Shown here piece after piece: positions 36,553 through 45,847 of a stretch of 64,000 nt of DNA. Position 1 is the stretch's first letter. The number at the start of each line of letters is the position of its first letter. The translations under genes were made by a program, and so were the position numbers. The stretch comes from Candidatus Mnemosynella biddleae (GTDB lineage: Archaea; Halobacteriota; Archaeoglobi; Mnemosynellales; Mnemosynellaceae): contig MTMI02000009.1 in NCBI GenBank assembly GCA_002011165.2, forward strand, positions 124,001 through 188,000, given 5' to 3'. The notes under the pieces are model-generated. The model did not search any database. It saw only the letters and a list, made by a program, of their open reading frames with translations, and was not told where the DNA came from.

Positions 36553-37511
36553 TTTCTCAACACCCAGAAATATCTCATTAAACTTTTGTGAACTCTGTGT
36601 TTATGTAACTCTTCAAGCCTGAAGAGAGGAGGTAAGAGCTCCTTTATATCCCTATTGGTCACAATCACTGCTCTTCGAAAATCTTTAAGAACTCTGTGAA
36701 TCTCCCAAAGAGCTTCGGAATATAGCTTTTCCTGCTCGTCCGAGAGGCTTGAAGACCTACCATAAGGAAAATCACTTACAACAGCATGAAAAGATGAATC
36801 TCTGAAAGGTAATTTTTTGGCATCACCTATCACAAGCTCTCCGAGGATGTTTTTCCTTGCACCAAAAATCATTTTTGGTTGCACATCTACTCCGAAAGTT
36901 CTCATTCTTATCCTCTCAGCTTCGTAGAGGATCCCTCCCGTACCACAGAAAGGATCTAGTAGTTTTTCTCCATTTTTCACTTCAGATATGTTCACAATCG
37001 CTCGGGAAAACTGAGGTAACATGACTCCTGGGTGGAAAAATCTCATTTTATGTGGTTTCCTCTTGATGATCTCTTTTCTTGCACACTCAAAAAGTTTAAT
37101 TCCCAGATGACACTTATCCGTAAGAATTACCCTTATCTCAAAATCAGGATTTTTCAGATCGACTTTCAGACCCTTCTTCTTTATTCTTCTTCCGATTTCT
37201 CTTTCAACCTTAGAAGAGGATATATCTTCGCATTTTCTCACAGCTCTTACTCTAAAAGATCCACTTAGAGGTATTTCCTCAGAGATTTCACATATATCAT
37301 GAAAATCTCCTGAACCCAAAATTTTTGAGACTCTATAACACATCCCGAGTTCCTGAAGTCTTTTATAATCTGGATTCTCCACTTTAACTATCAGAACTCC
37401 GGGATATTCCTCAATAATTTCACCGTGAGTGACTGCAAGAATCTCTGACTTTGGAATTGTGGGATGTTCTTGAGATACCTCAAAGCAGAGAATTTCAGAT
37501 TTCCTTTCCAT
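36549..37511 (-). CDS. tRNA (guanine-N2)-methyltransferase, Trm11/TrmG10 type
   Basis: An SAM-dependent tRNA methyltransferase. The N-terminal half is consistent with a THUMP-like domain, and the C-terminal catalytic domain has DPFCGTGGILYEAERI (motif I) near residue 200 and SDFPYG (the N/D-PPY-type motif IV). Archaeal relatives make m2G/m22G at position 10 of tRNA. At 320 residues it is normal length. It overlaps the TrmB-like regulator gene by 17 bases. Confidence 0.88.
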   Translation of the reverse strand: MERKSEILCFEVSQEHPTIPKSEILAVTHGEIIEEYPGVLIVKVENPDYKRLQELGMCYRVSKILGSGDFHDICEISEEIPLSGSFRVRAVRKCEDISSSKVEREIGRRIKKKGLKVDLKNPDFEIRVILTDKCHLGIKLFECARKEIIKRKPHKMRFFHPGVMLPQFSRAIVNISEVKNGEKLLDPFCGTGGILYEAERIRMRTFGVDVQPKMIFGARKNILGELVIGDAKKLPFRDSSFHAVVSDFPYGRSSSLSDEQEKLYSEALWEIHRVLKDFRRAVIVTNRDIKELLPPLFRLEELHKHRVHKSLMRYFWVLRK

Positions 37512-38256
37512 TCTCCCATAGCTCCATGAAGAATTCCCTGAGACTCTCTACAAGCTTTCTATCGTTCATATATAGAGCTCCTAAAAGCTCATCTCTTTTT
37601 GCTGGATTTTCAACCTTTATTAGCACCTCTCTATCGTCCAGCACAGTGAATGGGAGTGGGAGTTCATCTACAACCCTCATCTCCGGAATTGGATGATTGA
37701 ATTTTTCAGCGATCTCCAGGGTTGCTAGAAGCTTTATTTCCACTTCCCTCTCGGAGAGATTTGCAACCACTCTTGCAAATTTCTTTCTCCCAGAATGAAA
37801 TATCTGAACCTCCGATGGACTTATGACGTTCAGAAGAGATTTTTGAACGCCCTCTAATTTCTGAGTTATTAAATCTATCCCTCTCTCAATCCCCATTGCA
37901 AGGCTCCAGAACGTCCTTATGCTTTCTTCCTTCCTTCTCGGTCTCAGTTCCTTCTTTAACTCTTCCGCAAGAACCTTCATCTCTCCGATCTCCTTTTGAA
38001 TCTCTTCAACCTTTGATCTCATAATATTTTCAATAGCCCTCTCAACATCAGGAACAGCATATATCTTTGGCCTGCTGTTCTGAACGTAAATAGCTCCTTT
38101 GTGTTCGAGATCCCGTAGAACATCATAGATTCTTCCAAGTGGGACGCCTGAAATCTTTGAGAGGGTTTTTCCATCCATTGCTCCTCGTTCACAAAGAGTT
38201 AGAAAAACTTTGGATTCATAGGAGTTCAGACCCAACGCTTTCAACTTCTCCTCCAT
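37495..38256 (-). CDS. TrmB family transcriptional regulator
   Basis: A 253-residue regulator with an N-terminal winged helix (LNSYESKVFLTLCERGAMDG then SGVPLGRIYDVLRDLEHKG) and a coiled-coil-like helix before a C-terminal ligand-sensing domain, as in TrmB proteins. Family members repress or activate genes in response to sugars or other ligands. It is divergent from an envelope protein and RND exporter, with a perfect palindrome in the gap, so it probably controls those genes and itself. Confidence 0.9.
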   Translation of the reverse strand: MEEKLKALGLNSYESKVFLTLCERGAMDGKTLSKISGVPLGRIYDVLRDLEHKGAIYVQNSRPKIYAVPDVERAIENIMRSKVEEIQKEIGEMKVLAEELKKELRPRRKEESIRTFWSLAMGIERGIDLITQKLEGVQKSLLNVISPSEVQIFHSGRKKFARVVANLSEREVEIKLLATLEIAEKFNHPIPEMRVVDELPLPFTVLDDREVLIKVENPAKRDELLGALYMNDRKLVESLREFFMELWENGKEI

Positions 38257-38270
38257 AATCTCACCTTTTC

Positions 38271-38288
38271 AACAACTTACAAGTTGTT
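38271..38288. promoter_or_regulatory. perfect inverted repeat, candidate TrmB operator
   Basis: AACAACTT-AC-AAGTTGTT is a perfect 8-bp inverted repeat with a 2-base centre, lying between the divergent TrmB gene (start 38256) and the envelope protein gene (start 38334). It is 13-14 bases upstream of the TATA-like CTTTTTAAAT (38302-38311). Confidence 0.7.
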
Positions 38289-38301
38289 AACTTTTGGAAA
38301 T

Positions 38302-38311
38302 CTTTTTAAAT
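38302..38311 (+). promoter_or_regulatory. TATA-like box of the envelope protein/RND exporter operon
   Basis: CTTTTTAAAT sits about 27 bases before the ATG at 38334, so the mRNA is probably leaderless; no ribosome site precedes that ATG. Confidence 0.5.
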
Positions 38312-38333
38312 CTGCCTTATTAATTTTCCCTTC

Positions 38334-39926
38334 ATGAATCTCAAGAGAGTTATAGCTCTCATGCTTCCCGCACTCATCATAATTTCAGTGACTCAACCCG
38401 TTCTTGGGGCTGTCTTCGGAGGCCCAGAATTCAAGGTCATGGTCGCCGATTCAAATGAGTTTCCAGCGAATGAAACTGTTTATGTGACGCTTATGATTAT
38501 AAATGAAGGAAAAGTTAACTGGGCATCGAGTGCATCCTCTCAAATTCTTTCAGTTCTCATAAATCAGAGTGCGTGGGCATATGATGTGTTTGTTCAGATG
38601 AAAAGTACCGATGAAATAGTTGTGAGAAGCGATAAACAGTTCCTCGGAACAATACCAAACGGATATGTAAGAACTGTAACTTTTGAAGTCTCAATAAAGG
38701 ATGTTCCAGAAGGCGAGTATCTTGTCCCGCTTGAGCTCGAATATAAGGAGCTTGAAGATATCTATCCCGTAGCTAGTGGAGTTCAAACAGAATATCACTA
38801 TGTGTGGGCTGAAAGAACGACGACAATATATGTGCCCATAAAAGTTGTGAGAGAATTCCAACCAGAAATCATTGCAGTTGATGATTCTTCTCTTATTCCC
38901 GGTGGAAAAGCAGAACTTCAATTGATGATCAGGAATGAAGGAACATCACAAGTTCATGACGTAGAGTTTCAAATTGTTCCTTCTCCACTGATCACTCCGA
39001 TGAACACCGAGTTCATAAAGAGGGCCTCTCCAGGAGATATTCTTAATCTCAGCTTCAAACTCCTGATCTCACCGAATATTGCACCCTCCGAGCTTCAGAT
39101 GATGCTGAAATACAGCTACAAAGATGTGCTGAACAAGAAGAAGGAAGGATTTAAAACATTCACCATGAGGATTCATAAGGAGCCAGAGATATCTGTGAGG
39201 ATTCTAAGCTCGGATCTCGTGGCAGGATCGGAAGGAGAACTGAGATTGAAGCTTGAGAATCAGGGAGGCATAGAGATGCATAAAACGACTGTTGCTGTCT
39301 CTCCTTCTCCACCCATCACAACTCCTGACACGAGGTATCTTGATATTCTATCTCCAGGAGAGGAAGTGAATTTGACATTTAAACTCTCTGTTCTCTCCTC
39401 TGCAGAAGAGGGTGTGTATCCATTGAAACTGATCATTTCTTATGAGGATGATGACGGAAACGTCAAAACTCCGATAACAAAGACCATTGGAGTTCTCGTA
39501 AAGTCTAAACCGAAGTTTAGCGTGGTTGAAGTGAGATCTGATCTTACACCAGGAAAGACCTCTGTAGTGGAAATCTACTACAGAAATGACGGTAATGACA
39601 CTATTTACAATGCTGTTGCTCGGTTAAGCATTGTGGATCCCTTCAGCTCAAGTGATGATTCAGCGTATCTGGGAGTTCTTGAACCCGGAGAGGTAAAGGC
39701 CGCAAAATTCAGACTGAGTGTGGATAAGGATGCAATTCCAAAAGATTACGTGCTGAACTCGGAGATAAAGTATGAAAATTCAGAAGGAGATACGAGAATT
39801 TCAGATACCATAAAAGTTCCACTTACCGTAAAAGAGGCGAACCAGAGCTATATGCTTGGAATTCTTGGAATTATTGTGATAGTCGCAATAGCAGGAGTTA
39901 TAGTGTATCTGAAGAAGAAAAAATAA
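38334..39926 (+). CDS. secreted COG1361-type envelope protein with repeated Ig-like domains and C-terminal anchor
   Basis: A 530-residue surface protein. It has an N-terminal signal peptide (NLKRVIALMLPALIIISVTQ, then PVLGA), three related beta-rich repeats of about 120 residues with recurring DLTPGKTSVVEIYYRNDG-like motifs (from about residues 180, 290 and 395), and a C-terminal transmembrane helix followed by KKKK. This fits the archaeal S-layer-related COG1361/NEW3 group, which is often encoded next to RND-type exporters and TrmB regulators. It may be an extracytoplasmic partner of the exporter. Confidence 0.82.
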   Translation: MNLKRVIALMLPALIIISVTQPVLGAVFGGPEFKVMVADSNEFPANETVYVTLMIINEGKVNWASSASSQILSVLINQSAWAYDVFVQMKSTDEIVVRSDKQFLGTIPNGYVRTVTFEVSIKDVPEGEYLVPLELEYKELEDIYPVASGVQTEYHYVWAERTTTIYVPIKVVREFQPEIIAVDDSSLIPGGKAELQLMIRNEGTSQVHDVEFQIVPSPLITPMNTEFIKRASPGDILNLSFKLLISPNIAPSELQMMLKYSYKDVLNKKKEGFKTFTMRIHKEPEISVRILSSDLVAGSEGELRLKLENQGGIEMHKTTVAVSPSPPITTPDTRYLDILSPGEEVNLTFKLSVLSSAEEGVYPLKLIISYEDDDGNVKTPITKTIGVLVKSKPKFSVVEVRSDLTPGKTSVVEIYYRNDGNDTIYNAVARLSIVDPFSSSDDSAYLGVLEPGEVKAAKFRLSVDKDAIPKDYVLNSEIKYENSEGDTRISDTIKVPLTVKEANQSYMLGILGIIVIVAIAGVIVYLKKKK

Positions 39927-39944
39927 ACTGAAAGAGGAGTTACA

Positions 39945-42173
39945 ATGTTTTCTGAGTTTCTCCAGCGAGTTTCTAGGCTCATAGCGAAGAGACCGGGACT
40001 AATCGTCTCAGTAACAGCAGTATTTCTCATCATATCAGCAATCTCAGCCTCTAACGTTGAATTTGCAGGGATGGACTATAAGGATTTCTTTCCTCCTGGA
40101 GATAAGGTCTATACTCAGAACACTCTCTACGAGAAGAACTTCGGTGTCGAAGAGAGTGCCTTCATATTCATAAAAGGCGAAGATGTGGTAAAGAGAGATG
40201 TCTATGAATACATGCTTGAACTCGAAGAGAACCTAGAAAAACTAGATGACGTTAAAAGCGTTATTTCTCCAGCTTCAATAGTTAAAGAGCTGAACAATGG
40301 GACTCTTCCAACCGACGAATCTGTTCTTAGAGCCCTTTCTGAAACTTACGCATCTTCTCTCATTCCTAAAGATTCAATGGCAATCATGACAATTCAACTC
40401 TCCACAAGTGATTCAGATAGGATTGCTCAAGAGATAGAGAGAATTGTGGAATTTGTCCCGAGACCAAGTGGAATAACTGCTGAGACCACAGGGACTCCAA
40501 TGTTAAGCTATCAGATCAGAGAGGCGACACAAGAGAGTCTCAGAACGACAACAACTCTCTCTATAATTCTCATGATTTCCATTCTCTTTATCACCTTCAG
40601 TGGTGCTGTGAGAAGAAAAATAACGGCGTTTATCCCTCTTCTCATCTCAATCTCATCAGCTCTCATACTCATAGGCTATGTACCGCTTGCAGGAATAAAG
40701 ATCTCAACCACTATTTCAGCAACTTTTCCCATTCTTATAGGACTTGCTATAGAATATGCAGCCCAGATCCAGAGTAGATACGAAGAGGAGAGGAGAGAGG
40801 GAAAAGACAGAGACGAAGCGGTGGTTCTTTCGGTCACAAGGACTGGAATTGCCGTAGTTATGGCAATGCTTACAACAATAATAGGCTTTCTCTCCATGGC
40901 AGTTCCAAGAATTCCCGGTCTTGCATGGTTTGGAATTCTCATGTCGCTTGGATTGCTAATAGCATATATTCTTTCAATCACTTTTCTGCCTGCGATACTA
41001 AAAATAATTGACAAAGATGAAGAGATCAATGTCACAGAGGGAAGAGAGAAAAAGAGAACTGGAATTTTAGAAAGAGTTTTGGAAGCTGTTTCTGGATTAA
41101 CTGCATCTAACCCAAGAAAAATTCTTGCAATTGCTCTCGTTTTAATTATTCTCGGAGCTTATGCTTCAACAGAGATCAAGCTTGAGACCGATACGAAAAA
41201 ATATGCACCTCAAGATCTTCCCGCGATGATCAGATTCAAAGAGCTGGAGAGGGTTGTCGGAGGCCAGTATGTCTTCACAGTAGTCCTTAGTCTCGATGAG
41301 ATTAACCCAATAACACTTAAAGAAATGGACGAACTTGCAAATTATATTGTTGAGAAGGAAGATCTAGTCTATAAATATGATTCTCTCTCTGGAGTCGTGA
41401 AACAATTTCTTGGAAGGCTTCCTGAAAGTGATGTTGAGCTTCACTACATTCTGAGCAAAATGCCAGAAGATCAACTTAATAGATACATTTCAGGAAATCA
41501 GATGACCATATATTTCTACACTGATGCTGATACCCATGATAAGCGTGTGGATCTCTGGAAAAATATTGAGGAAGATATAAAATTTTTCGGCTGGCACGAA
41601 GGCTTTTATGTAACGGGAAACTCTGTAGTTATGGCTCATCTTGGTGAAGTAATGATAGGAAGTCAGAGATTCATGACAGGAATTGCTTATGTGCTCATTG
41701 TAATTCTCCTCTTTACAGTCTATCGCTCTTTCACAAGAGCTCTGACACCCTTGGTTGCGATAACAACGGTTATAGGGGCGACAAATCTTTTCATGTATAT
41801 CTTCGGAATAAAGCAAACGATGGTCTCAATTGCACTGAACTCCATTATTCTCGGTCTTGGGATAGATTTCTCAATTCACATCACTGAAAGATATTATGAA
41901 GAGCGAGAGAGGTTTTCTCCAAGGGATTGTGTGAGGAGGACGATAGAGAGAACCGGAAAAGCCATCGTGACCTCTGGTTTGACGATGGCCGGAGGATTTG
42001 CAGCAACAAGTCTATCAAGTTTTCCAGTTTTGAGCGAGTTCGGTATTTTAGCACTTATAGCAATCCTCTTTAGCCTCTTCTCTTCTCTAACTGTCGTCCC
42101 GGCATTTCTCATGATTTCAGAGGTTCTAAGAGGAAAATGGAGCAAGATGAGCTCATTTGCCACGCCCTCATGA
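39945..42173 (+). CDS. RND superfamily exporter (HAE3/MMPL type)
   Basis: A 742-residue membrane transporter with about 12 predicted helices in two repeats, each starting with one helix, then a large extracytoplasmic loop and five helices. Typical elements are ISATFPILIGLAIEYAAQIQ and IILGLGIDFSIHITERYYEE, the charged Asp/Glu-bearing helices used for proton coupling. It belongs to the largely archaeal HAE3 family; substrate unknown. It is 18 bases after the envelope protein gene and likely controlled by the TrmB regulator. Confidence 0.9.
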   Translation: MFSEFLQRVSRLIAKRPGLIVSVTAVFLIISAISASNVEFAGMDYKDFFPPGDKVYTQNTLYEKNFGVEESAFIFIKGEDVVKRDVYEYMLELEENLEKLDDVKSVISPASIVKELNNGTLPTDESVLRALSETYASSLIPKDSMAIMTIQLSTSDSDRIAQEIERIVEFVPRPSGITAETTGTPMLSYQIREATQESLRTTTTLSIILMISILFITFSGAVRRKITAFIPLLISISSALILIGYVPLAGIKISTTISATFPILIGLAIEYAAQIQSRYEEERREGKDRDEAVVLSVTRTGIAVVMAMLTTIIGFLSMAVPRIPGLAWFGILMSLGLLIAYILSITFLPAILKIIDKDEEINVTEGREKKRTGILERVLEAVSGLTASNPRKILAIALVLIILGAYASTEIKLETDTKKYAPQDLPAMIRFKELERVVGGQYVFTVVLSLDEINPITLKEMDELANYIVEKEDLVYKYDSLSGVVKQFLGRLPESDVELHYILSKMPEDQLNRYISGNQMTIYFYTDADTHDKRVDLWKNIEEDIKFFGWHEGFYVTGNSVVMAHLGEVMIGSQRFMTGIAYVLIVILLFTVYRSFTRALTPLVAITTVIGATNLFMYIFGIKQTMVSIALNSIILGLGIDFSIHITERYYEERERFSPRDCVRRTIERTGKAIVTSGLTMAGGFAATSLSSFPVLSEFGILALIAILFSLFSSLTVVPAFLMISEVLRGKWSKMSSFATPS

Positions 42174-42233
42174 GACACTTTCGAAGTCCACCAATAAACT
42201 AAATATGTGAAGTGATGCTGAACCTAATTACGA

Positions 42234-43034
42234 ATGCCATTACTTGATAATCACATGCATCTTGATCCCAAAGGAAAATTTCTTGAAGCAGTTAAAGAGT
42301 TCATGAGCGCTGGAGGAACACATATAGCTCTTGTATCGAAGCCTGCAGCCGTTGGAGACTATGAAAAGCAGTTCTCAGAGCATTTGAAGATCGTAAAGAG
42401 TGTGGAAGAGCTTGGAGTAAAAGTTCTTCCGGTTTTTGCTGTTCATCCAGCTGAAATAAGCATTCTGACAAAAGAATACGGAGTTGAAAGAGCAGAAGAA
42501 ATGATGAAAAAAGGATTGGAGCTCGCTGGAAAGTTGGTTGAAGAAGGAAAAGGGGTTGCAATAAAATCAGGAAGACCGCATTATGAAGTTTCTCAGAGAA
42601 TCTGGGAGGCGAGCCTCAGAATCATGGAACATGCCTTGAAGATTGCGAAAGATGTTGGATGTGCAATTCAACTTCATACAGAAAGTGCAACTGAAGAGAC
42701 TTTTAAAGAGCTCGAAGAAATGAGAAAGAGGGTTGGATTAAAAGAGTGGAAAATCATAAAGCACTTCTCCCCTCCAATTTCAAATAGCAAAGATTTCATT
42801 GCGAGATCAATTCTTGCATCGAAGAGAAATATAGAAAAGGTGATTCAACTTCAGAGATTTTTAATTGAAACCGACTACATAGATGATCCCAAAAGACCCG
42901 GAGCGGTCTTAGGACCAAAAAGCGTCCCGAGATTTACTCAGGAGCTCCTGAAAAGAGGTTATGAAGATCTTGTGTATGTCATACACAAAGAGTTTCCTGA
43001 AAATGTTTATGGAGTGGATATGAAAGATGATTGA
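42234..43034 (+). CDS. TatD-related metal-dependent hydrolase
   Basis: A 266-residue amidohydrolase-fold protein. The metal site NHMHLDP at residues 6-12 and later histidines (FAVHPAE, QLHTESATEE) and the C-terminal LIETDYIDDP match the archaeal TatD-like group. Activity is probably phosphoesterase or nuclease, but not proved. It overlaps the MCM gene by 8 bases and is co-transcribed with it. Confidence 0.85.
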   Translation: MPLLDNHMHLDPKGKFLEAVKEFMSAGGTHIALVSKPAAVGDYEKQFSEHLKIVKSVEELGVKVLPVFAVHPAEISILTKEYGVERAEEMMKKGLELAGKLVEEGKGVAIKSGRPHYEVSQRIWEASLRIMEHALKIAKDVGCAIQLHTESATEETFKELEEMRKRVGLKEWKIIKHFSPPISNSKDFIARSILASKRNIEKVIQLQRFLIETDYIDDPKRPGAVLGPKSVPRFTQELLKRGYEDLVYVIHKEFPENVYGVDMKDD

Positions 43035-45105
43035 GATTAATGAGTGGGATGAGTTCCTAAGAAGGTATTACGAGAAAAAAATTTACGAAGTTGCAGAAAA
43101 AGGAAAGAAGAGTCTGGAAATTGAATACAATGATATTTTCAAATTTTCTCCGGATCTTGCCGAGAGATTGATAGATGAACCTGAGATCGTGATCAAAGAG
43201 CTTGAAGAAGCTCTCAGAAGATACATATTGCCTCACGATGTGAAGTTAGATAAAGTTCGTGTGAGAATCATTGGTCTGGGAAATGAAAGAAGGAAGCTTA
43301 TAAGGGATATCAGGAGTGAAGATATAGGAAAGTTCCTATCTGTAGAGGGTCTCGTTCGAAAAGTCACTGAAGTGAGACCCAAGCTCGTGGAAGCGGTTTT
43401 TTTGTGTGAAAAGTGTGGAACTGTGATAAATGTTCCCCAAAATGGATCAAAACTCGCGACACCACAGAAGTGTGTTAACGAGCTCTGTACAGGAAATCGC
43501 TTCACACTTCTTCCCGAAGAATCGAAATTCGTTGACTCTCAGAGAATAAGAATTCAAGAATCTCCGGAGGATTTGAAGGGAGGAGAACAGCCCCAAATGC
43601 TTGATATTCTTCTTGAGGACGACCTCAGTGGAATCGTTGCTCCTGGAGACAAGATAATTGTAAATGGAATTCTCAGAGCCTATCCCAGAGAAGGACAGAG
43701 GGCCAAGAGCAATGTCTTCGACATATACTTGGAAGGAAATTCCATAGAGATTCAGGAGCAGGAATTCGAAGATCTCGAAATTACAAAAGAAGACTACGAG
43801 AAGATCATGGAACTAGCTAAAGATCCTGATATATGTGAGAAGATCATAAATTCGATTGCTCCTTCAATTTACGGTTATAGAGAAATAAAAGAGGCAATTG
43901 CACTTCAGCTTTTTTCAGGTGTTCCTAAGCTTCTTCCCGATGGCTCGAGAATAAGAGGAGATATCCACATCCTTCTCGTCGGAGACCCTGGAATAGCGAA
44001 ATCTCAGCTCCTTAGATATGTTGTTCAACTTGCTCCTAGGGGTATTTATACAAGTGGGAAGAGTAGCACCTCTGCCGGTCTAACTGCAACAGCGGTCAAA
44101 GACGAGTTTGGAGAGGGTCGGTGGACTCTCGAAGCTGGAGCCCTCGTGCTTGCAGATAAAGGGATAGCTGCTGTGGATGAGATAGACAAGATGACATCAG
44201 ATGATAGAAGTGCGCTTCATGAGGCGATGGAACAACAAACTATTAGTGTTGCTAAAGCAGGAATTACTGCGACGCTCAAAACAAGATGCTCCCTTCTCGC
44301 AGCTGCAAACCCAAAGAGTGGAAGATTTGATCCTCATGAAATGATTGCAACTCAAATAAACATGCCTCCAACACTTCTTTCGAGATTTGATCTGATTTTT
44401 CCGATGATGGACTCTCCTTCAAAAGATCTGGACGAGAAAATTGCAGAACATATACTCAGAGTTCACTATGCTGGAGAACTCGATGCAATAAAGAGGAATT
44501 TCGTCGCTTCGAGAATAAGAGAGAGGGACATAGAGGAGGCAATGAAGGTTATTCAGCCTCCGATAGAGCCGGAACTCTTGAGAAAATACATAGCTTACGC
44601 TAGGAGGACGATCTTTCCTGTTCTATCCGAGGAGGCTAGGAAAAGGCTTGAAGAATATTATGTTGGTCTTAGAAGACAGGCTGAAAGTGGAGACGCACCG
44701 ATTCCGATCACAGCAAGACAGCTTGAAGCCCTGATAAGGCTTTCCGAAGCAAGTGCGAGGATGAGGATGAGTGAGATTGTGGAGATAGAAGATGTAGAAA
44801 GAGTTATTAGGCTTATGGAAGGATGCCTCAAAAAAGTTGGTGTTGACCCCGAGACAGGTAGAATGGATATAGATACAATCACAACTGGAACTACAAAGAG
44901 TCAGCGTGACAGGATAAAGATGATCATAGACATCATAAAAGAACTCGAAGGGGATGAAGGTGCAAGAGAATCTGAAGTTCTTGAGAGAGCAGAAGAGCTA
45001 GGAATACCGAGACATAGAACTTCAGAAATAATCACGATGCTGATAAGAAATGGAGAGTTGACAACACCGAGATATGGAATCCTCAAGCTTGTGAGCAGAT
45101 ATTGA
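43027..45105 (+). CDS. mcm: MCM replicative helicase
   Basis: The archaeal replicative DNA helicase, 692 residues and without an intein. The N-terminal zinc-binding segment has CEKCG and CVNELC ligands near residues 125-155. The ATPase has Walker A GDPGIAKSQLL near residue 320, Walker B VDEID, and LLSRFDLIF (arginine finger region) near residue 455; a winged helix closes the C-terminus. It is encoded just upstream of aIF2-beta. Confidence 0.97.
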   Translation: MIEINEWDEFLRRYYEKKIYEVAEKGKKSLEIEYNDIFKFSPDLAERLIDEPEIVIKELEEALRRYILPHDVKLDKVRVRIIGLGNERRKLIRDIRSEDIGKFLSVEGLVRKVTEVRPKLVEAVFLCEKCGTVINVPQNGSKLATPQKCVNELCTGNRFTLLPEESKFVDSQRIRIQESPEDLKGGEQPQMLDILLEDDLSGIVAPGDKIIVNGILRAYPREGQRAKSNVFDIYLEGNSIEIQEQEFEDLEITKEDYEKIMELAKDPDICEKIINSIAPSIYGYREIKEAIALQLFSGVPKLLPDGSRIRGDIHILLVGDPGIAKSQLLRYVVQLAPRGIYTSGKSSTSAGLTATAVKDEFGEGRWTLEAGALVLADKGIAAVDEIDKMTSDDRSALHEAMEQQTISVAKAGITATLKTRCSLLAAANPKSGRFDPHEMIATQINMPPTLLSRFDLIFPMMDSPSKDLDEKIAEHILRVHYAGELDAIKRNFVASRIRERDIEEAMKVIQPPIEPELLRKYIAYARRTIFPVLSEEARKRLEEYYVGLRRQAESGDAPIPITARQLEALIRLSEASARMRMSEIVEIEDVERVIRLMEGCLKKVGVDPETGRMDIDTITTGTTKSQRDRIKMIIDIIKELEGDEGARESEVLERAEELGIPRHRTSEIITMLIRNGELTTPRYGILKLVSRY

Positions 45106-45146
45106 AAGGAGAATATTAAAATAGTTCCCGCGAACATGTATTTTTG

Positions 45147-45548
45147 ATGGACGAATATGAAGAGCTCCTGAATAGAGTTTACTCCAAGTTACCCGAAAAA
45201 GTTCTGAGAAGAGAGAGATTCAACGTTCCAAAGGTGAGAAGGAGTTACGAAGGTAATAAGACGGTCATTCATAACTTCAAGGAGATTATTGATAAACTGA
45301 ACAGAGATCAACAGCACATTTACAAATACCTCGTGAAGAATCTTGGAACTGCAGGAGTTATTCAGGGTTCGAAGCTTGTGTTGCATGGAGTCTTCTCAAC
45401 AGAAGAGATCGAGGAGGTGATAGAGGAATACGTGAAAGATTACGTTATTTGTCCTGAGTGCAAGAGTCCCGATACTCACATTGAGAAGGAGGGAAGAATT
45501 TCGTATCTTCAGTGTGATGCTTGTGGAGCGAGACATTCACTCAGATAG
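45147..45548 (+). CDS. eif2b: translation initiation factor aIF2 subunit beta
   Basis: A 133-residue subunit of the heterotrimer that delivers initiator tRNA. NVPKVRRSYEGNKTVIHNF and the central domain are followed by a C-terminal zinc ribbon CPECKSPDTHIEK...CDACG. No ribosome site lies before the ATG at 45147; a TATA-like AATATTAAAATA about 30 bases upstream suggests a leaderless mRNA. A TTG one codon earlier is possible. It heads a group with DUF424, Nmd3, Taw2 and a GTPase. Confidence 0.95.
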   Translation: MDEYEELLNRVYSKLPEKVLRRERFNVPKVRRSYEGNKTVIHNFKEIIDKLNRDQQHIYKYLVKNLGTAGVIQGSKLVLHGVFSTEEIEEVIEEYVKDYVICPECKSPDTHIEKEGRISYLQCDACGARHSLR

Positions 45549-45550
45549 AA

Positions 45551-45847
45551 ATGATGGTAGCTAAGAGATATAGGATGGGTGAAGAATTTCTCGTCGCTGT
45601 TTGCGACAAGGAACTTCTCGGGAAAACCTTAAAGGAGGGAGAATTTTCTTTTTATGTATCCCCTGAATTTTACGGAGGAGAGGAAATAACGGAAGAAGAG
45701 CTAAAAAATCTTCTCACAGATGCCACAATAGCAAACCTCATAGGCGAGAAATGCGTTTCTCTTGCAATTGACATGGGGATCATAGATGAGGATATGGTGC
45801 TTTTCATCCAAGGAGTGCCTCATGCACAGATGGTGAGGATGCTATGA
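45551..45847 (+). CDS. DUF424 family protein
   Basis: A 98-residue archaeal DUF424 protein (EEFLVAVCDKELLGKTLKEG near the N-terminus, SPEFYGGEEITEEEL, TIANLIGEKCVSLA). I place the start at ATG 45551 just after the aIF2-beta stop; ATGs at 45554 and 45575 are alternatives. Function is unknown. Its position between aIF2-beta and Nmd3, conserved in many euryarchaea, suggests a translation- or ribosome-linked role. Confidence 0.85.
   Translation: MMVAKRYRMGEEFLVAVCDKELLGKTLKEGEFSFYVSPEFYGGEEITEEELKNLLTDATIANLIGEKCVSLAIDMGIIDEDMVLFIQGVPHAQMVRML

Noticed and set aside
43027-45105. Intein in MCM
   Set aside because: The protein is 692 residues and motifs are uninterrupted; no intein splice motifs.
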